Shown: positions 26,973 through 36,073, counted from the first letter of the stretch. The stretch is 64,000 bases of DNA from Arthrobacter sp. zg-Y769 (GCF_020907405.1 NZ_JAJJOE010000016.1:112123-176122), one strand, 5' to 3'. Notes: generated from the sequence alone by a model not told the origin. Program-made: numbers and translations.

Positions 26973-27656
26973 CTAATCGATGTAGCGCAGCCCCGCTGCT
27001 TCCAGCGGACCCCGCATCTTGTACATGTCCAGTCCAAGTTCCCCGGCCGCCAGGCGTTCACGCTTGTCCGCTTCGTTGTCCTCGCGCTTCCTGGAGGCTT
27101 CGGCCACCTCCGCGGCACGGTCCGCGGGAACAACGACGACGCCGTCCACGTCCGCGACCACCACGTCGCCGGGGTTCACCAGGGCGTTGGCGCACACTAT
27201 CGGCACGTTCACCGATCCCAGGGTCGCCTTGACCGTGCCTTTGGAACTGATGGCACGCGAGAACACGGGAAAGTCCATCTCCTGCAGTGCTGCTGCGTCG
27301 CGGCAACCGCCGTCGATCACCAGGCCAACACCGCCGCGTGCACGCACCGAAGTGGCCAGCAGCTCGCCGAAGAAGCCGTCTTCGCTCTCCGTGGTGCAGG
27401 CTGCCACCAGCACGTCGCCGGGCTGCAGTTGCTCAACGGCCACGTGCAGCATCCAGTTGTCCCCCGGCTGCAGCAGCACCGTCACCGCCGGGCCGCAAAG
27501 TCTGGCCCCCGGGTAGACGGGGCGCATGTAGGGGCGCATCAGGCCCAACCGGCCCAGGGCCTCGTGCACGGTGCTGGTGCCGTACGGGGCCAAAGCCTCG
27601 ATATCGGCCTGCGGGGCACGGGTGATGCTGCGGTGGACCACTCCGAGTTCATGCAT
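26973..27656 (-). CDS. ligK: 4-carboxy-4-hydroxy-2-oxoadipate aldolase / oxaloacetate decarboxylase (RraA-like)
   Basis: 227 residues, the size of LigK/GalC/HMG aldolases. It cleaves 4-carboxy-4-hydroxy-2-oxoadipate to pyruvate and oxaloacetate with a divalent metal. RraA-fold landmarks: [35 protein letters not shown] with CRD immediately after (the metal/substrate Arg-Asp), and [17 protein letters not shown]. It opens [20 protein letters not shown], close to characterised CHA aldolases. Its ATG overlaps the ligJ stop by 8 bp. Last gene of galD-ligJ-ligK; the final step of the pathway. Confidence 0.88.
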   Translation of the reverse strand: MHELGVVHRSITRAPQADIEALAPYGTSTVHEALGRLGLMRPYMRPVYPGARLCGPAVTVLLQPGDNWMLHVAVEQLQPGDVLVAACTTESEDGFFGELLATSVRARGGVGLVIDGGCRDAAALQEMDFPVFSRAISSKGTVKATLGSVNVPIVCANALVNPGDVVVADVDGVVVVPADRAAEVAEASRKREDNEADKRERLAAGELGLDMYKMRGPLEAAGLRYID

Positions 27657-28704
27657 GGGTGCTGCTCCTTTGGGGTTCCCGGCCCTGCCGCGTCAACAGC
27701 GCATCCAGGCGCGGATAGACGGCACGGGCATTGTGCTCACGGATATCGGCGAGTTCCTCGCCGGCCAGGCCCGCCGCAGCCAGGTACCGCCCGGTGTCAT
27801 CGAAATTGAATCCGGTGCCCGGATCGATGTCGCGCACCGCTCCGATCATCTCGGAGGCGAAGAGGATGTTCCGGGTGGGCATCACTTCCAGCAGCAGGTC
27901 GATGCCGGGCTGGTGGTAGACGCAGGTGTCGAAGAAAACGTTGTTCAGCAGGTGTTCCTCCAGCGGCGGCTTCTTCAGCGCCATGGCCAGCCCGCGGAAG
28001 CGCCCCCAGTGGTAGGGCGCGGCCCCGCCGCCGTGCGGAATCACGAACTTCAACTCCGGGAAGTCCTTAAAAAGGTCCCCCTGGATCAGCTGCATCACCG
28101 CGGTGGTGTCCGCGTTGAGGTAGTGCGACCCGGTGGTGTGGAAGGCGGGATTCACGCTCGTACTGACGTGGATCATCGCCGGCAGCCCGTATTCGACCAT
28201 CTTTTCGTAGATCGGGTACCAGGAGCGGTCCGTCAGCGGAGGGGAGGTCCAGTAGCCGCCCGAGGGATCCGGGTTGAGGTTCAACGCGACGGCACCGTAT
28301 TCGTTGACGCAGCGTTCCAGCTCCGGAATGCACGACGCCGGATCCACCCCGGGTGACTGCGGCAGCATGGCCGCCGGAACAAAGCGCTCCGGGAAAAGCT
28401 CACTGACGCGGAAGCACAGCTCATTGCAGATGGCCGCCCAGGCGGCGGAGGTGGAGAAGTCCCCCACGTGGTGCGCCATGAACGAGGCACGGGGCGAGAA
28501 AACGGTCAGGTCGATGCCGCGCTCATCCATCAGGCGCAGCTGGTTCGCCGAGATACTTTCGCGCAGCTCGTCATCGCTGATCACCAGGTCCGCCGGGTCC
28601 GGGGCGGCCACGCCGGGATCGGCGAGCGCCGCAATCTGCCGGTCGCGCCAAGTGCCCAGGGCCGGCGGGGCGGTGGTGTAGTGGCCGTGGCAATCGATGA
28701 TCAT
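27649..28704 (-). CDS. ligJ: 4-oxalomesaconate hydratase (amidohydrolase family)
   Basis: 351 residues. LigJ-type members of the amidohydrolase superfamily add water to 4-oxalomesaconate, giving 4-carboxy-4-hydroxy-2-oxoadipate. The HxH metal motif is in [10 protein letters not shown] (His6, His8); further metal-site regions are [19 protein letters not shown] and [36 protein letters not shown] matches the C-terminal segment of known LigJ proteins. The ATG at 28704 overlaps the galD stop by 4 bp. Flanked by galD and ligK, which fits the assigned step. Confidence 0.9.
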   Translation of the reverse strand: MIIDCHGHYTTAPPALGTWRDRQIAALADPGVAAPDPADLVISDDELRESISANQLRLMDERGIDLTVFSPRASFMAHHVGDFSTSAAWAAICNELCFRVSELFPERFVPAAMLPQSPGVDPASCIPELERCVNEYGAVALNLNPDPSGGYWTSPPLTDRSWYPIYEKMVEYGLPAMIHVSTSVNPAFHTTGSHYLNADTTAVMQLIQGDLFKDFPELKFVIPHGGGAAPYHWGRFRGLAMALKKPPLEEHLLNNVFFDTCVYHQPGIDLLLEVMPTRNILFASEMIGAVRDIDPGTGFNFDDTGRYLAAAGLAGEELADIREHNARAVYPRLDALLTRQGREPQRSSTHA

Positions 28705-29909
28705 CGGGCATTCTCCTCTGCTGCTGCCGCCCCGGCGGTCCGGAGGCGGCGCGGAACCAGAACTTCGCCGGCCATAATCAGCCGGGCCGTGCGCAGCAGT
28801 GCGGACTTGGTGACGTGCTGCGGGTCCTTCGGGTCCAGCCCGAGTTCCACGGTGAATTCCCCGGAGGGGTGCTCCACCGAAACCGTCACGTCCCCTCCGG
28901 TGCCGGACTCGTTGAGGGTGCTGACCTCCCGGGCCACGGTGCCGTCAATGACGCAGGCGGTGGCAGCGGTGACGGCTGCCAGCACACCGATGGATTCGTG
29001 GCAGACATGCGGGATGAAGCTGCGGGTGGTGAGTGTTCCCCCGTGTGCGGGCGCAGCGATCAGCGTCATCTTGGGGTAGTTCCTAGCGGAGACGTCCCCC
29101 AGCCCCATCAGGTGCCCGCTTTGGAGCCGCAGTGCCTCCAGCGTCCGCTTGAGTTCGGTGTCTCGGTTCAAGTCGGCGGCGGACTCGTATCCGGTCCGGC
29201 CCAGGTCCTCGGCCCGGACCATCACCAGTGGTTGGCCGTTGTCGATGCACGTGACGCGGACCGGGCCTACGCCGTCGAGCTCCAGGGTGTCGCTGGAGTG
29301 TCCGGTGGGAAGCAGCGAGGCGCACACGGAACCGGCCGTGTCCAGGAAGTTGATGGTGACCGCTGCCGCCGTGCCGGGAACGCCGTCGATACCTGTCTCA
29401 CCGGCGTACTCGACAAACCTGCCCTGGTCCCCGGACGGCGTCGGAATGCTGATTTCAGCCACCATGCCCGTGTTCAGCGTCAGGACCCGGGCCGTGGTGG
29501 TGTCACTGTCGGGAACGAGCAACCCGGCCTCCACCGCGAACGGAACGACGGCGGCAAGCATGTTTCCGCAGTTGGCAGTGGTGTCCACGGTGTTCCCCGT
29601 GGGCTGGAGCTGCGCGAACTGGAACTCCAGGTCCACTCCGTCCCGGCTGCTGGCATCCACGATCCCCACCTTGCTCGTGAGCGGATTGCCGCCGCCGAGC
29701 CCATCGATCTGCAGCGGGTGTCCCGATCCGAGGGCGGCCAGCAGCAGCTCGTCCCGGCGCTGCGGGTCAGTCGGAAGGTCGGCACGGCGGAAGAACGGAC
29801 CCCGGGAGGTGCCTCCGCGCATAAACCAGCAGGGGATGCCCATCTGGCTGCCGCGGGCGCGTACGGACGCCGGGAGAGACGAGAAAAGCTCTGGTGTGGT
29901 CTGCACCAC
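28701..29909 (-). CDS. galD: 4-oxalomesaconate tautomerase (PrpF-like)
   Basis: PrpF/DapF-fold isomerase of 402 residues converting the keto form of 4-oxalomesaconate to its enol form (GalD), or a related 1,3-allylic isomerisation (LigU). Key family segments: IPCWFMRGGTSRGPFF at the N-terminus, GLGGGNPLTSKVGIV, NTVDTTANCGNM with the active-site Cys, and MLGLG-like HLMGLGDVSARNYPKM. A GTG start at 29909 is chosen because GAGGT lies nine bases upstream; the ATG at 29843 would also keep the family core but lacks a ribosome-binding site. First gene of the operon; a GntR-type dyad lies 23 bp upstream. Confidence 0.85.
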   Translation of the reverse strand: MVQTTPELFSSLPASVRARGSQMGIPCWFMRGGTSRGPFFRRADLPTDPQRRDELLLAALGSGHPLQIDGLGGGNPLTSKVGIVDASSRDGVDLEFQFAQLQPTGNTVDTTANCGNMLAAVVPFAVEAGLLVPDSDTTTARVLTLNTGMVAEISIPTPSGDQGRFVEYAGETGIDGVPGTAAAVTINFLDTAGSVCASLLPTGHSSDTLELDGVGPVRVTCIDNGQPLVMVRAEDLGRTGYESAADLNRDTELKRTLEALRLQSGHLMGLGDVSARNYPKMTLIAAPAHGGTLTTRSFIPHVCHESIGVLAAVTAATACVIDGTVAREVSTLNESGTGGDVTVSVEHPSGEFTVELGLDPKDPQHVTKSALLRTARLIMAGEVLVPRRLRTAGAAAAEENAR

Positions 29910-29931
29910 AAGAATGTACCTCGTCAACGAT

Positions 29932-29943
29932 ATTGTTGACAAT
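29932..29943. promoter_or_regulatory. GntR operator, galD promoter
   Basis: ATTGTTGACAAT, arms ATTGT/ACAAT around TG. The dyad extends into GTCAACGATATTGTTGAC (29923-29940), so two half-overlapping palindromes may be present. It is 23 bp before the galD start. The identical 12-mer occurs at three other promoters of this island. Confidence 0.7.
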
Positions 29944-30123
29944 AACGGCAACAAAGGCCTCTGCGGCCGATCCAGTGCTCCCCGACCGACTGCGGGAGGT
30001 CGGCCTCGTCCCGGCGGTCGCTCGACCTATGCGTTAGATTCGATGGTATGACTACGGGGATATATGTTTTGGGCAGTCCGCTGCCGGCCGGTTTCGGCCT
30101 GCTTCATCTGGGAGCAGCAGTCC

Positions 30124-30495
30124 ATGTCTGAGGAACTCGGCGGCCTGATTCCCCTCTTGCTTGTCCTCATCTTCCTGCCGGGCGTCTGCGTTGCAGTTAC
30201 ACGCCAGGCAGCTGAAGGCCTTATCGGGGCGAATGCTTCCATGGGGATCCGCACCCGCCACACAAAGGCGTCCGATGAGGCATGGATTGCCGGACACAGC
30301 GCAGCCTTGCCTGTGGTGAAGAAAATGTGGCCCGTTGGTGGTTTCGGGCTGGTGGCGGCTGTGGCTGCACAGGTGCTGGCCGGAGGTCCGACGGGTATCG
30401 GTATCACTTTTCTGGCCCTGGTCTTCCAGATGGTGATCCTCTTCCGGGCAGCCGCAGCCGCCAACCGCGCCGCGCGCTCGGTAGACGGCGACTAG
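30124..30495 (+). CDS. SdpI-like small membrane protein
   Basis: 123 residues with three hydrophobic segments. The signature MGIRTRHTKASDEAWIAGHSAA, following the first helix, matches the SdpI/YhfL family (G-x-R-T-x-x-[ST]... W), known from immunity to the SdpC toxin in Bacillus and otherwise uncharacterised. GGGAG upstream supports ATG 30124; the frame is open back to 30064. No toxin gene is adjacent, so an immunity role is not supported here. Confidence 0.7.
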   Translation: MSEELGGLIPLLLVLIFLPGVCVAVTRQAAEGLIGANASMGIRTRHTKASDEAWIAGHSAALPVVKKMWPVGGFGLVAAVAAQVLAGGPTGIGITFLALVFQMVILFRAAAAANRAARSVDGD

Positions 30496-30624
30496 GTCCA
30501 CCGGGACAGGACGTCACCTGCACGCGGATACCGCAGGGATTCCCGGTCTGCGGAAGGTGAGCACCCCCCGTGGCCCCACGAGCAACACCGGCACCACCGG
30601 GTGGGCAAGTGTGCTGCCGGGGCG

Positions 30625-30748
30625 CACCTTCCGTACAGCTAATGTCGGGACCGCTTCACCTTCCGTACAGCTAAGGACCCCTAGGCCCCCCGCAGGTCGC
30701 CTTAGCTGTACACAAGGCAACGCGCAGGCCGCCTTACCTGTACACAAG
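30625..30748. repeat. cluster of four related intergenic repeats
   Basis: Two direct copies of CACCTTCCGTACAGCTAA (30625-30642, 30657-30674). Two direct copies of a 26-mer with two mismatches follow (30691-30716, 30723-30748; core CCTTAGCTGTACACAAG). The core of the second pair is the inverse of the first: CCTTCCGTACAGCTAAGG (30659-30676) can pair with CCTTAGCTGTACACAAGG (30700-30717). They fill most of the 335-bp gap 30496-30830 between the SdpI-like gene and the 3' end of the GntR gene. No protein-coding signal seen. Function unknown. Confidence 0.7.
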
Positions 30749-30830
30749 CGGCGGCCGTAGGCGCACCCCCGCCAAACGGGGGCCACCACCGGGCGGGAAG
30801 CTGCGTCGAGGGGCCAGGGGAAGCAGGAAC

Positions 30831-31496
30831 TTAGTGCGTTGAAACAGGCCCTGCCCGGCGAATGGCATCCGCAATGCTGACCATATGGGCTTCCATCATC
30901 CTGGCGGCCTGGTCTCCCTGCCCGTTGCAGATAGCCTCGATGATCTCCACGTGCTCGGGCAGGGAGACGCCGGCCCGCCCGGGCTGGACAGCCAGCCGAA
31001 ACTGATGGCGCACATTCTGCGCCCGCAGCCTTTCAATGGTGGCCCCCGCCGTGCCCTGGCCGCTGATTTCCACTATTCGGCGGTGCAGCCTGGAGTTGAT
31101 CTCCGAGTAGCGCATCAATTCTCCGGCCTTTACGGCGGAGGTCATTTCATCGGCCATCTGCCGGAGTTCGGACGCCTGGCCGGCGTCGATCCGCTCTGCG
31201 GCTTTTCGGGCACACAGGGCTTCCAGGACGCCGCGGACCTCGATGATTTCCACCGCTTCGTCCACCGGCACGGACCGCACCCGCGCGCCGCGGTTCTGCA
31301 CCCGTTCCACCACGCCTTCAACGGCAAGCTCGGCCAGGGCGGAGCGGACGGCGCTGCGGCTCGCGGAGAACCGGGTGCACAGGTCCGCTTCCACGAGCCG
31401 CTGGGACGGCACAAGCTCGCCTTCAAGGATGGCCGCACGGATTGAGTCGGCCACCTGCGCAGCGTTACTGGTGGTAGCTGCTGCATTTGTTGTCAT
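30831..31496 (-). CDS. GntR-family (FCD) transcriptional regulator of the aromatic island
   Basis: 221 residues. Winged helix-turn-helix at about 10-75 (VADSIRAAILEGELVPSQRL, then FSASRSAVRSALAELAVEG and the VERVQNRGARV wing). A helical FCD effector domain follows (EIIEVRGVLEALCARKAAER, NSRLHRRIVEISG, EHVEIIEAICNGQGDQAARM). Start ATG 31496 has AAGGAG upstream; the frame extends to 31547. Divergent from the DUF1932 dehydrogenase gene with a perfect operator dyad between them. It probably represses the four operons that carry ATTGTTGACAAT, with an aromatic acid or ring-cleavage product as inducer. Confidence 0.9.
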   Translation of the reverse strand: MTTNAAATTSNAAQVADSIRAAILEGELVPSQRLVEADLCTRFSASRSAVRSALAELAVEGVVERVQNRGARVRSVPVDEAVEIIEVRGVLEALCARKAAERIDAGQASELRQMADEMTSAVKAGELMRYSEINSRLHRRIVEISGQGTAGATIERLRAQNVRHQFRLAVQPGRAGVSLPEHVEIIEAICNGQGDQAARMMEAHMVSIADAIRRAGPVSTH

Positions 31497-31604
31497 CGGT
31501 AACTCCTTGGCGAAACGGATCCGTCTCCCCGTCATTTTGGCTGTCACGCCAAGTTATCACTGCCCCGCGGGCTATCGGCCCCCGTATCGGGGGCGGCGCT
31601 TGGA

Positions 31605-31616
31605 ATTGTTGACAAT
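31605..31616. promoter_or_regulatory. GntR operator, regulator/dehydrogenase divergent promoter
   Basis: ATTGTTGACAAT, 41 bp before the dehydrogenase ATG and 109 bp from the GntR start; it contains TTGACA, a good -35 hexamer. Placed to control both divergent genes, giving autoregulation. Confidence 0.7.
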
Positions 31617-31656
31617 CATGGCAATAATCAGCGGACACGTACGAGAGGACACAAAA

Positions 31657-32433
31657 ATGACTGCGGTGACGGTACTGGGACTGGGCGAAGCCGGACGTCT
31701 GTATGCCCTCGGGCTGGCGGAGGCGGGGGCCGAGGTCAGAGGCTACGATCCCTTCACCGACGCGAGGGCGGCCGGCATCCGCCAGTTCGATTCACTGGCC
31801 GAAGCCGTGGAGGGAACCGATCTGGCCATCAGCCTGGTCGGAGCCGCTGCGGCCCGCAGCGTCGCTGAGCAGGCGCTTCCGCTGCTGCCGCCCGGTGCGC
31901 TGTTCGCGGATTTCAACACATCCGGCCCGGAGGACAAGGCCGAACTTGCGAAGCTCGCCGCAGGCTACGGCGTGCCGCTGGTGGACGTGGCCGTAATGGC
32001 CCCCGTTCCCCGCGCCGGCAGCCGCACCCCGCTGGCGGTCAGCGGATCCGCGGCGGACCGGTTTGCCGCCCTGATGGAAGGACTCGGTTCGCCGGTGGAG
32101 ACGGTTCCCGGCGCTCCGGGTGCGGCGGCCGGACGCAAGCTCCTGCGCAGTGTCTTCATGAAGGGACTCGCCGGGCTGGTACTGGAATGCCAGGCGGCTG
32201 GAAAGGCGGCGGGCTCCGAGGAGTGGCTGCTGGCGGAAATTGCGGGGGAACTGGGCCCCGACGGCACCGATCTGGTCGCGCGCCTGATTCAGGGCTCGCA
32301 CACGCACGCCGTGCGCCGCACCCATGAGGTGGAAGATTCCCTGGCGTACCTGCGCGGACTAGGCACTCCCGGCTGGATGACGGAAGGCACGCTCCGCTGG
32401 CTATCCTCCCTTGCCAAGGCTGGAAACCCCTGA
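31657..32433 (+). CDS. NAD(P)-dependent beta-hydroxyacid dehydrogenase-like protein with DUF1932 domain
   Basis: 258 residues. An N-terminal Rossmann domain opens TAVTVLGLGEAGRLYALGLA and continues YDPFTDA and LAISLVGAAAA. The C-terminal half (GRKLLRSVFMKGLAGLVLEC onward) is the helical DUF1932 domain found in a branch of the 6PGDH/3-hydroxyisobutyrate dehydrogenase superfamily. The catalytic-lysine region of the classic family appears to correspond to SVFMKGLAG. The island's known intermediates have no obvious step for it; LigC, the usual dehydrogenase of 4,5-cleavage, belongs to a different family. Possibly it oxidises a hydroxy acid feeding the aromatic substrate. Confidence 0.78.
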   Translation: MTAVTVLGLGEAGRLYALGLAEAGAEVRGYDPFTDARAAGIRQFDSLAEAVEGTDLAISLVGAAAARSVAEQALPLLPPGALFADFNTSGPEDKAELAKLAAGYGVPLVDVAVMAPVPRAGSRTPLAVSGSAADRFAALMEGLGSPVETVPGAPGAAAGRKLLRSVFMKGLAGLVLECQAAGKAAGSEEWLLAEIAGELGPDGTDLVARLIQGSHTHAVRRTHEVEDSLAYLRGLGTPGWMTEGTLRWLSSLAKAGNP

Positions 32434-32450
32434 TCCACATTGTCTGCGAA

Positions 32451-32462
32451 ATTGTTGACAAT
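32451..32462. promoter_or_regulatory. GntR operator, extradiol dioxygenase promoter
   Basis: ATTGTTGACAAT, 107 bp before the dioxygenase ATG and 18 bp after the dehydrogenase stop. It shows that the dioxygenase gene has its own regulated promoter and is not only read through from the gene upstream. Confidence 0.7.
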
Positions 32463-32568
32463 ACGGAGGGTCGCTGGTTGACTCTCAGCACCGCTTCGCG
32501 GCGGGCGTCCGAGCGGCGGCCCGGTACCGAAGCGCATGCCAATCGAGCAGACTGCAAAGGACACCGCT

Positions 32569-33531
32569 ATGGCTAATGCTTTTCGCGACGTGGCCCATCT
32601 GGGCTTCGTGGAACTCTACACTCCGGATTTCGAAAAGAGCCTCTGGTTCTTCACCGAGCTGCTGGCCATGCGCGAAGTCGCGCGTGAGGGCGATTCCGCC
32701 TACCTGCACGCATGGGACGACTACGAACACCACACCATCAAGCTGACCGCCCACGAGACCTCCGGCATCGGGCGCCTTGGCCTGCGCGCCGCCAGCGAAG
32801 AGGCCCTGCAGCGGCGCGTCGCGGCGATCGAGGCGGCAGGACGCGGAGTCGGCTGGCACGACGGCGGCCCGGGCATGGGCAAGACCTACGCCTTCACCGA
32901 TCCGGACGGGCATCCGATGGACATTTACTTCGAAAGCGAATGGCATGTCCCCTCCGAGGAGTTCCGTCCGGCACTGAAGAACCAGGCGGACCGCTTCCCG
33001 GGCCGCGGGGTGAACGCCCGCCGCCTGGACCACGTGAACTTCCTGGGCGCCGACGTTGCCGAGAACGGCCGCTTTGTCGAAGAGGTGCTGGGCGGCAAGC
33101 CCACCGAGCAGATCCGGCTGGACAACGGCAGGCTCTCCGGCCAATGGTTTACCTTCTCCAACAAGTCCTACGACCTGGTCTACAGCGGCGACTGGACCGG
33201 CAGCAGCGGGCGCCTGCACCACGTCGCCTTCGCCACCGACACCCGCGAAGACATCCTCAAGGCCGCGGATATCTTCCTGGAAAACGGCATCCACATCGAA
33301 ACCGGGCCGCACAAGCACGCCATCCAGCAGACCTTTTTCCTGTACGTGTATGAGCCCGGCGGCAACCGGATCGAATTCTGCAACGCCGGTGCCCGCCTGA
33401 TCCTGGCACCCGATTGGAAGACCATCGAATGGACCGAGGCCGAGCGCGCCAAGGGCCAGGCCTGGGGCATGAAGACCATCGACACCTTCCACACCCACGG
33501 CACTCCCCCCGTGGAGCTTCCCGCCAACTGA
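32569..33531 (+). CDS. type I extradiol ring-cleavage dioxygenase (VOC fold)
   Basis: 320 residues, two VOC modules, the length of catechol 2,3- and homoprotocatechuate 2,3-dioxygenases. The metal triad is intact: His155 (RRLDHVNFL), His218 (GRLHHVAFAT) and Glu269 (GGNRIEFCN). A further conserved active-site region reads GPHKHAIQQTFFLYVYEP. Non-haem Fe(II) or Mn(II) would cleave a catecholic ring next to its hydroxyls. ATG 32569 has AAAGGA upstream; ATG 32536 does not. The substrate is not determinable; context with galD-ligJ-ligK suggests a gallate- or protocatechuate-type acid. Followed by a strong terminator. Confidence 0.85.
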   Translation: MANAFRDVAHLGFVELYTPDFEKSLWFFTELLAMREVAREGDSAYLHAWDDYEHHTIKLTAHETSGIGRLGLRAASEEALQRRVAAIEAAGRGVGWHDGGPGMGKTYAFTDPDGHPMDIYFESEWHVPSEEFRPALKNQADRFPGRGVNARRLDHVNFLGADVAENGRFVEEVLGGKPTEQIRLDNGRLSGQWFTFSNKSYDLVYSGDWTGSSGRLHHVAFATDTREDILKAADIFLENGIHIETGPHKHAIQQTFFLYVYEPGGNRIEFCNAGARLILAPDWKTIEWTEAERAKGQAWGMKTIDTFHTHGTPPVELPAN

Positions 33532-33540
33532 GCCACGCAT

Positions 33541-33582
33541 AACGACGGCGGCCCCTCCTTCGCGGGAGGGGCCGCCGTCGTT
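33541..33582. terminator. bidirectional terminator hairpin
   Basis: Perfect 18-bp stem: AACGACGGCGGCCCCTCC (33541-33558) with GGAGGGGCCGCCGTCGTT (33565-33582) and a 6-nt loop. It separates the convergent dioxygenase and ABC-ATPase genes. Confidence 0.8.
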
Positions 33583-33595
33583 GGCTGGACAGGAA

Positions 33596-34474
33596 CTAGG
33601 CGAGCGCCGCGTCCGGGCGGTGCCCCTTCTTGGCCAGCTGGATCTGCTCGTACACATGGTGGCGCAGTTCGGTGAAGCGCGGCAGTCCGCGGGTCTCCAG
33701 CTGGTCGCGGTCCTCCGGCAGGTCGATCCGGATGTCCTCCTGCACCACGGTGGGCGAGGAGGACAGGATGATCACGCGTTCGCCCAAATACACGGATTCG
33801 TCGATGTCATGCGTGACGAACAGGATGGTCATGCCCAGGTCCTTCCACAGCCGCCGGGTGAGGTCCTCCAGATCGGCGCGGGTCTGGGCATCGACGGCGG
33901 CAAACGGCTCATCCATCAGCAGCACCTCCGGCTGGTACGCCACGGCGCGGGCAATGGCCACCCGCTGCTGCATGCCTCCGGACAGCTGCCAGGGGTAGGA
34001 CTTGGGCACGTGCTCCAGCCCCACCGCTTCCAGCGCGTCGGCAACCCGCTGCCGGCGTTCCGCCTTGGGCACGCCGGCGTTCTTCAGGGGCAGTTCCACG
34101 TTGTCCGCGACCCGCAGCCAGGGAAACAGGGAACGGCCGTATTCCTGGAACACCACGGCCATTTTCTTGGGCGGTGCCGTGACCTTCTTGCCGTCGAGCA
34201 ATACCTCGCCCTCGGTGGCGCCAAGCAGTCCCGCAATGCACTTGAGCAGCGTCGTCTTGCCGGAGCCGGAGGGACCGACCAGGCAGGCCAGCTCGCCGTG
34301 GCCCAGGTCGAAGGTGAGGTTGCGGACGGCTTCGATGGGGCCGCCGTCGGTGGAGTAGACCTTTTTCAGCCCGCGGACCGAGAGCAGCGCTTCCCCCTCG
34401 GGCAGGGTACGCCCGGAAGGTGTTGCCCCTGCCGGTACCGGAGTTGTCTTGGCGGAGATGGCGTCAGGCTGCAT
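33596..34474 (-). CDS. ABC transporter ATPase, nitrate/sulfonate/taurine type
   Basis: 292-residue ATPase of the Ssu/Tau/Nrt importer group. Walker A GPSGSGKTTL, Q-loop region AVVFQEYGRSLFPWL (typical of this group), signature LSGGMQQRVAIARA, Walker B VLLMDEPFAAVD and H-loop THDIDE. The last gene of the SBP-permease-permease-ATPase operon reading minus. Its start overlaps the permease stop. With the island's regulator site upstream of the operon, it probably energises uptake of the aromatic acid. Confidence 0.9.
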   Translation of the reverse strand: MQPDAISAKTTPVPAGATPSGRTLPEGEALLSVRGLKKVYSTDGGPIEAVRNLTFDLGHGELACLVGPSGSGKTTLLKCIAGLLGATEGEVLLDGKKVTAPPKKMAVVFQEYGRSLFPWLRVADNVELPLKNAGVPKAERRQRVADALEAVGLEHVPKSYPWQLSGGMQQRVAIARAVAYQPEVLLMDEPFAAVDAQTRADLEDLTRRLWKDLGMTILFVTHDIDESVYLGERVIILSSSPTVVQEDIRIDLPEDRDQLETRGLPRFTELRHHVYEQIQLAKKGHRPDAALA

Positions 34475-35237
34475 TTTCTACCTCTTTAAGGCCGTGGTAC
34501 CAGCGCAGCACGCGCCGTTCGCACCATTGGAAGATCAGGGACAAGGCCAGGCCGATCAGGCCGAGCACCAGGATGCCGGACCACATCTCCGGAATGGCGA
34601 AGGACCGCTGGAACTGCAGGATAGTGAAGCCCAGCCCCGAGGAGGAACCGAACATTTCCGAAATGACCATCAGGATCAGGCCGATGGACAGCGACTGCCG
34701 GATGCCGGCCATGATGGTGGGAGCGGCAGAAGGCAGCACCTGGTAGCGGATCCGGTTCAGCCCGGAAATACCGTAGGACCGGGTCGTTTCGTTCTGCACC
34801 GGGTCGATGGAGCGCACCCCTTCGATGGTGTTCAACAGCACCGGCCAGATGCAGCCGACCACAATTACGGCAACCTTCATGCCGTCGTTGAGGCCCACCA
34901 GCAGGATCAGCACCGGAACCAGCACCGGGGGCGGCAGGGCACGGAAAAACTCGAACACGGGTTCGGTCAGCGCCCGCAGCGTCCGGTTCAGGCCCACCAG
35001 CAGCCCGACGACGATGCCCAGGATGATCGCGATGGCGAGCCCGGCGAGCAGCCGGCCCACCGACGGCAGGACGTCCCCGGTGATCCGTCCCTCAAACCAG
35101 GTGGGACCGAAGACATCCACCAGGGCTGCGGGGGTGGGCACGAAGAAGTTCGGTTCGCCGCGGGTGGAAGCCCACCACAGGAGCACCAGCAGCAGGGGCA
35201 GCGCAACCACATAGGCAACGCTCTTGAGGATCCTCAC
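34464..35237 (-). CDS. ABC transporter permease, SsuC/TauC-like
   Basis: 257 residues, about six hydrophobic segments, and the inner-membrane permease signature of the SsuC/TauC group (VLPSAAPTIMAGIRQSLSIG, the ATPase-coupling helix). It opens VAYVVALPLLLVLLWWASTR. Overlaps the ATPase gene by 11 bp and the upstream permease by 4 bp, so the operon is tightly coupled. Two different permease genes imply a heterodimeric channel. Confidence 0.88.
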   Translation of the reverse strand: MRILKSVAYVVALPLLLVLLWWASTRGEPNFFVPTPAALVDVFGPTWFEGRITGDVLPSVGRLLAGLAIAIILGIVVGLLVGLNRTLRALTEPVFEFFRALPPPVLVPVLILLVGLNDGMKVAVIVVGCIWPVLLNTIEGVRSIDPVQNETTRSYGISGLNRIRYQVLPSAAPTIMAGIRQSLSIGLILMVISEMFGSSSGLGFTILQFQRSFAIPEMWSGILVLGLIGLALSLIFQWCERRVLRWYHGLKEVENAA

Positions 35238-36073
35238 AGCACAACCTCCCCGCGGACGGACGGATGCCAGGACAGCAGGCGCTGCTCGACCTGGCGCATC
35301 ACCACATTGATCGCCACGCCCAGCAGGCCGGTGGCCAGCACCAGTGCGTACATGCCGGAGATGGCACCGCCGGACTGGGCGTCGGCAATCTCGCGCCCGA
35401 GCCCGGGCGAGCCGATGATCAGCTCGGCGGTGATGGCCAGGATCAGGGCCACGGAGGCCGCGAGGCGGATGCCCGTCATCAGGTACGGCAGCACGGTGGG
35501 AAACACCACGTGCCGGATCCGCTGCAGCTTGGAGAACCCGTAGGACTGCGCCGTCTGCGTTGCCACATTGTCGACGTCGGCCACCCCGTACAGCACCTGG
35601 ATCAGCACCTGCCAGAAGCAGGCATAGATGATCAGCATCAGCGACGATTCGATTTTGACGCCGAACAGCAGCACGGCCAGCGGGATCAGCGCCACGGAAG
35701 GAACCGGGCGCAGGAACTCGATGGTGGAGTTGGTAAAGCGGCGCAGGAACGGGCTCATGCCGATCACCAGGCCCAGGAGGCCGGCGGCGACGACGGCGGC
35801 TGCCAGGCCGATGGCCCAGGCCATTAGGGTGTGCCCCACGGCCACCCAGAAGGCAGTCAAGCCGAAGTCCCGAGCGAGGGCGATGATGACTTCCGAAGCA
35901 GGGGGCAGGAAGCGGGGCTGGACCAGGCCGACTCGAGGAACCAGTTCCCAGATCAGCAGGAAGCCAAGAACCCCGGCCAGGCCCAGCACCGGTTTCGGCA
36001 GGGGGCGGCGCGCACCCGGCCGGGCTGCGCGTGGCTGCGCGGCCCGGCCGGGTTTCAGCACGTCAGTACTCAT
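35234..36073 (-). CDS. ABC transporter permease, SsuC/TauC-like (second subunit)
   Basis: 279 residues. A basic Pro/Arg-rich leader (about 1-30) precedes the first membrane helix VLGLAGVLGFLLIWELVPRVG. The coupling-helix motif VVFPTVLPYLMTGIRLAASVAL is present near residue 195. It pairs with the permease at 34464-35237. Start and upstream SBP stop overlap by one base (TAATG). Same operon and inferred substrate as the ATPase. Confidence 0.88.
   Translation of the reverse strand: MSTDVLKPGRAAQPRAARPGARRPLPKPVLGLAGVLGFLLIWELVPRVGLVQPRFLPPASEVIIALARDFGLTAFWVAVGHTLMAWAIGLAAAVVAAGLLGLVIGMSPFLRRFTNSTIEFLRPVPSVALIPLAVLLFGVKIESSLMLIIYACFWQVLIQVLYGVADVDNVATQTAQSYGFSKLQRIRHVVFPTVLPYLMTGIRLAASVALILAITAELIIGSPGLGREIADAQSGGAISGMYALVLATGLLGVAINVVMRQVEQRLLSWHPSVRGEVVL

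Noticed and set aside
30124..30495. toxin-immunity pair based on SdpI similarity
   Set aside because: No candidate toxin or SdpAB-like gene adjacent; SdpI-like proteins are common alone.
30625..30748. CRISPR array
   Set aside because: Repeats are few, uneven in spacing, partly inverted, and no cas genes are present.
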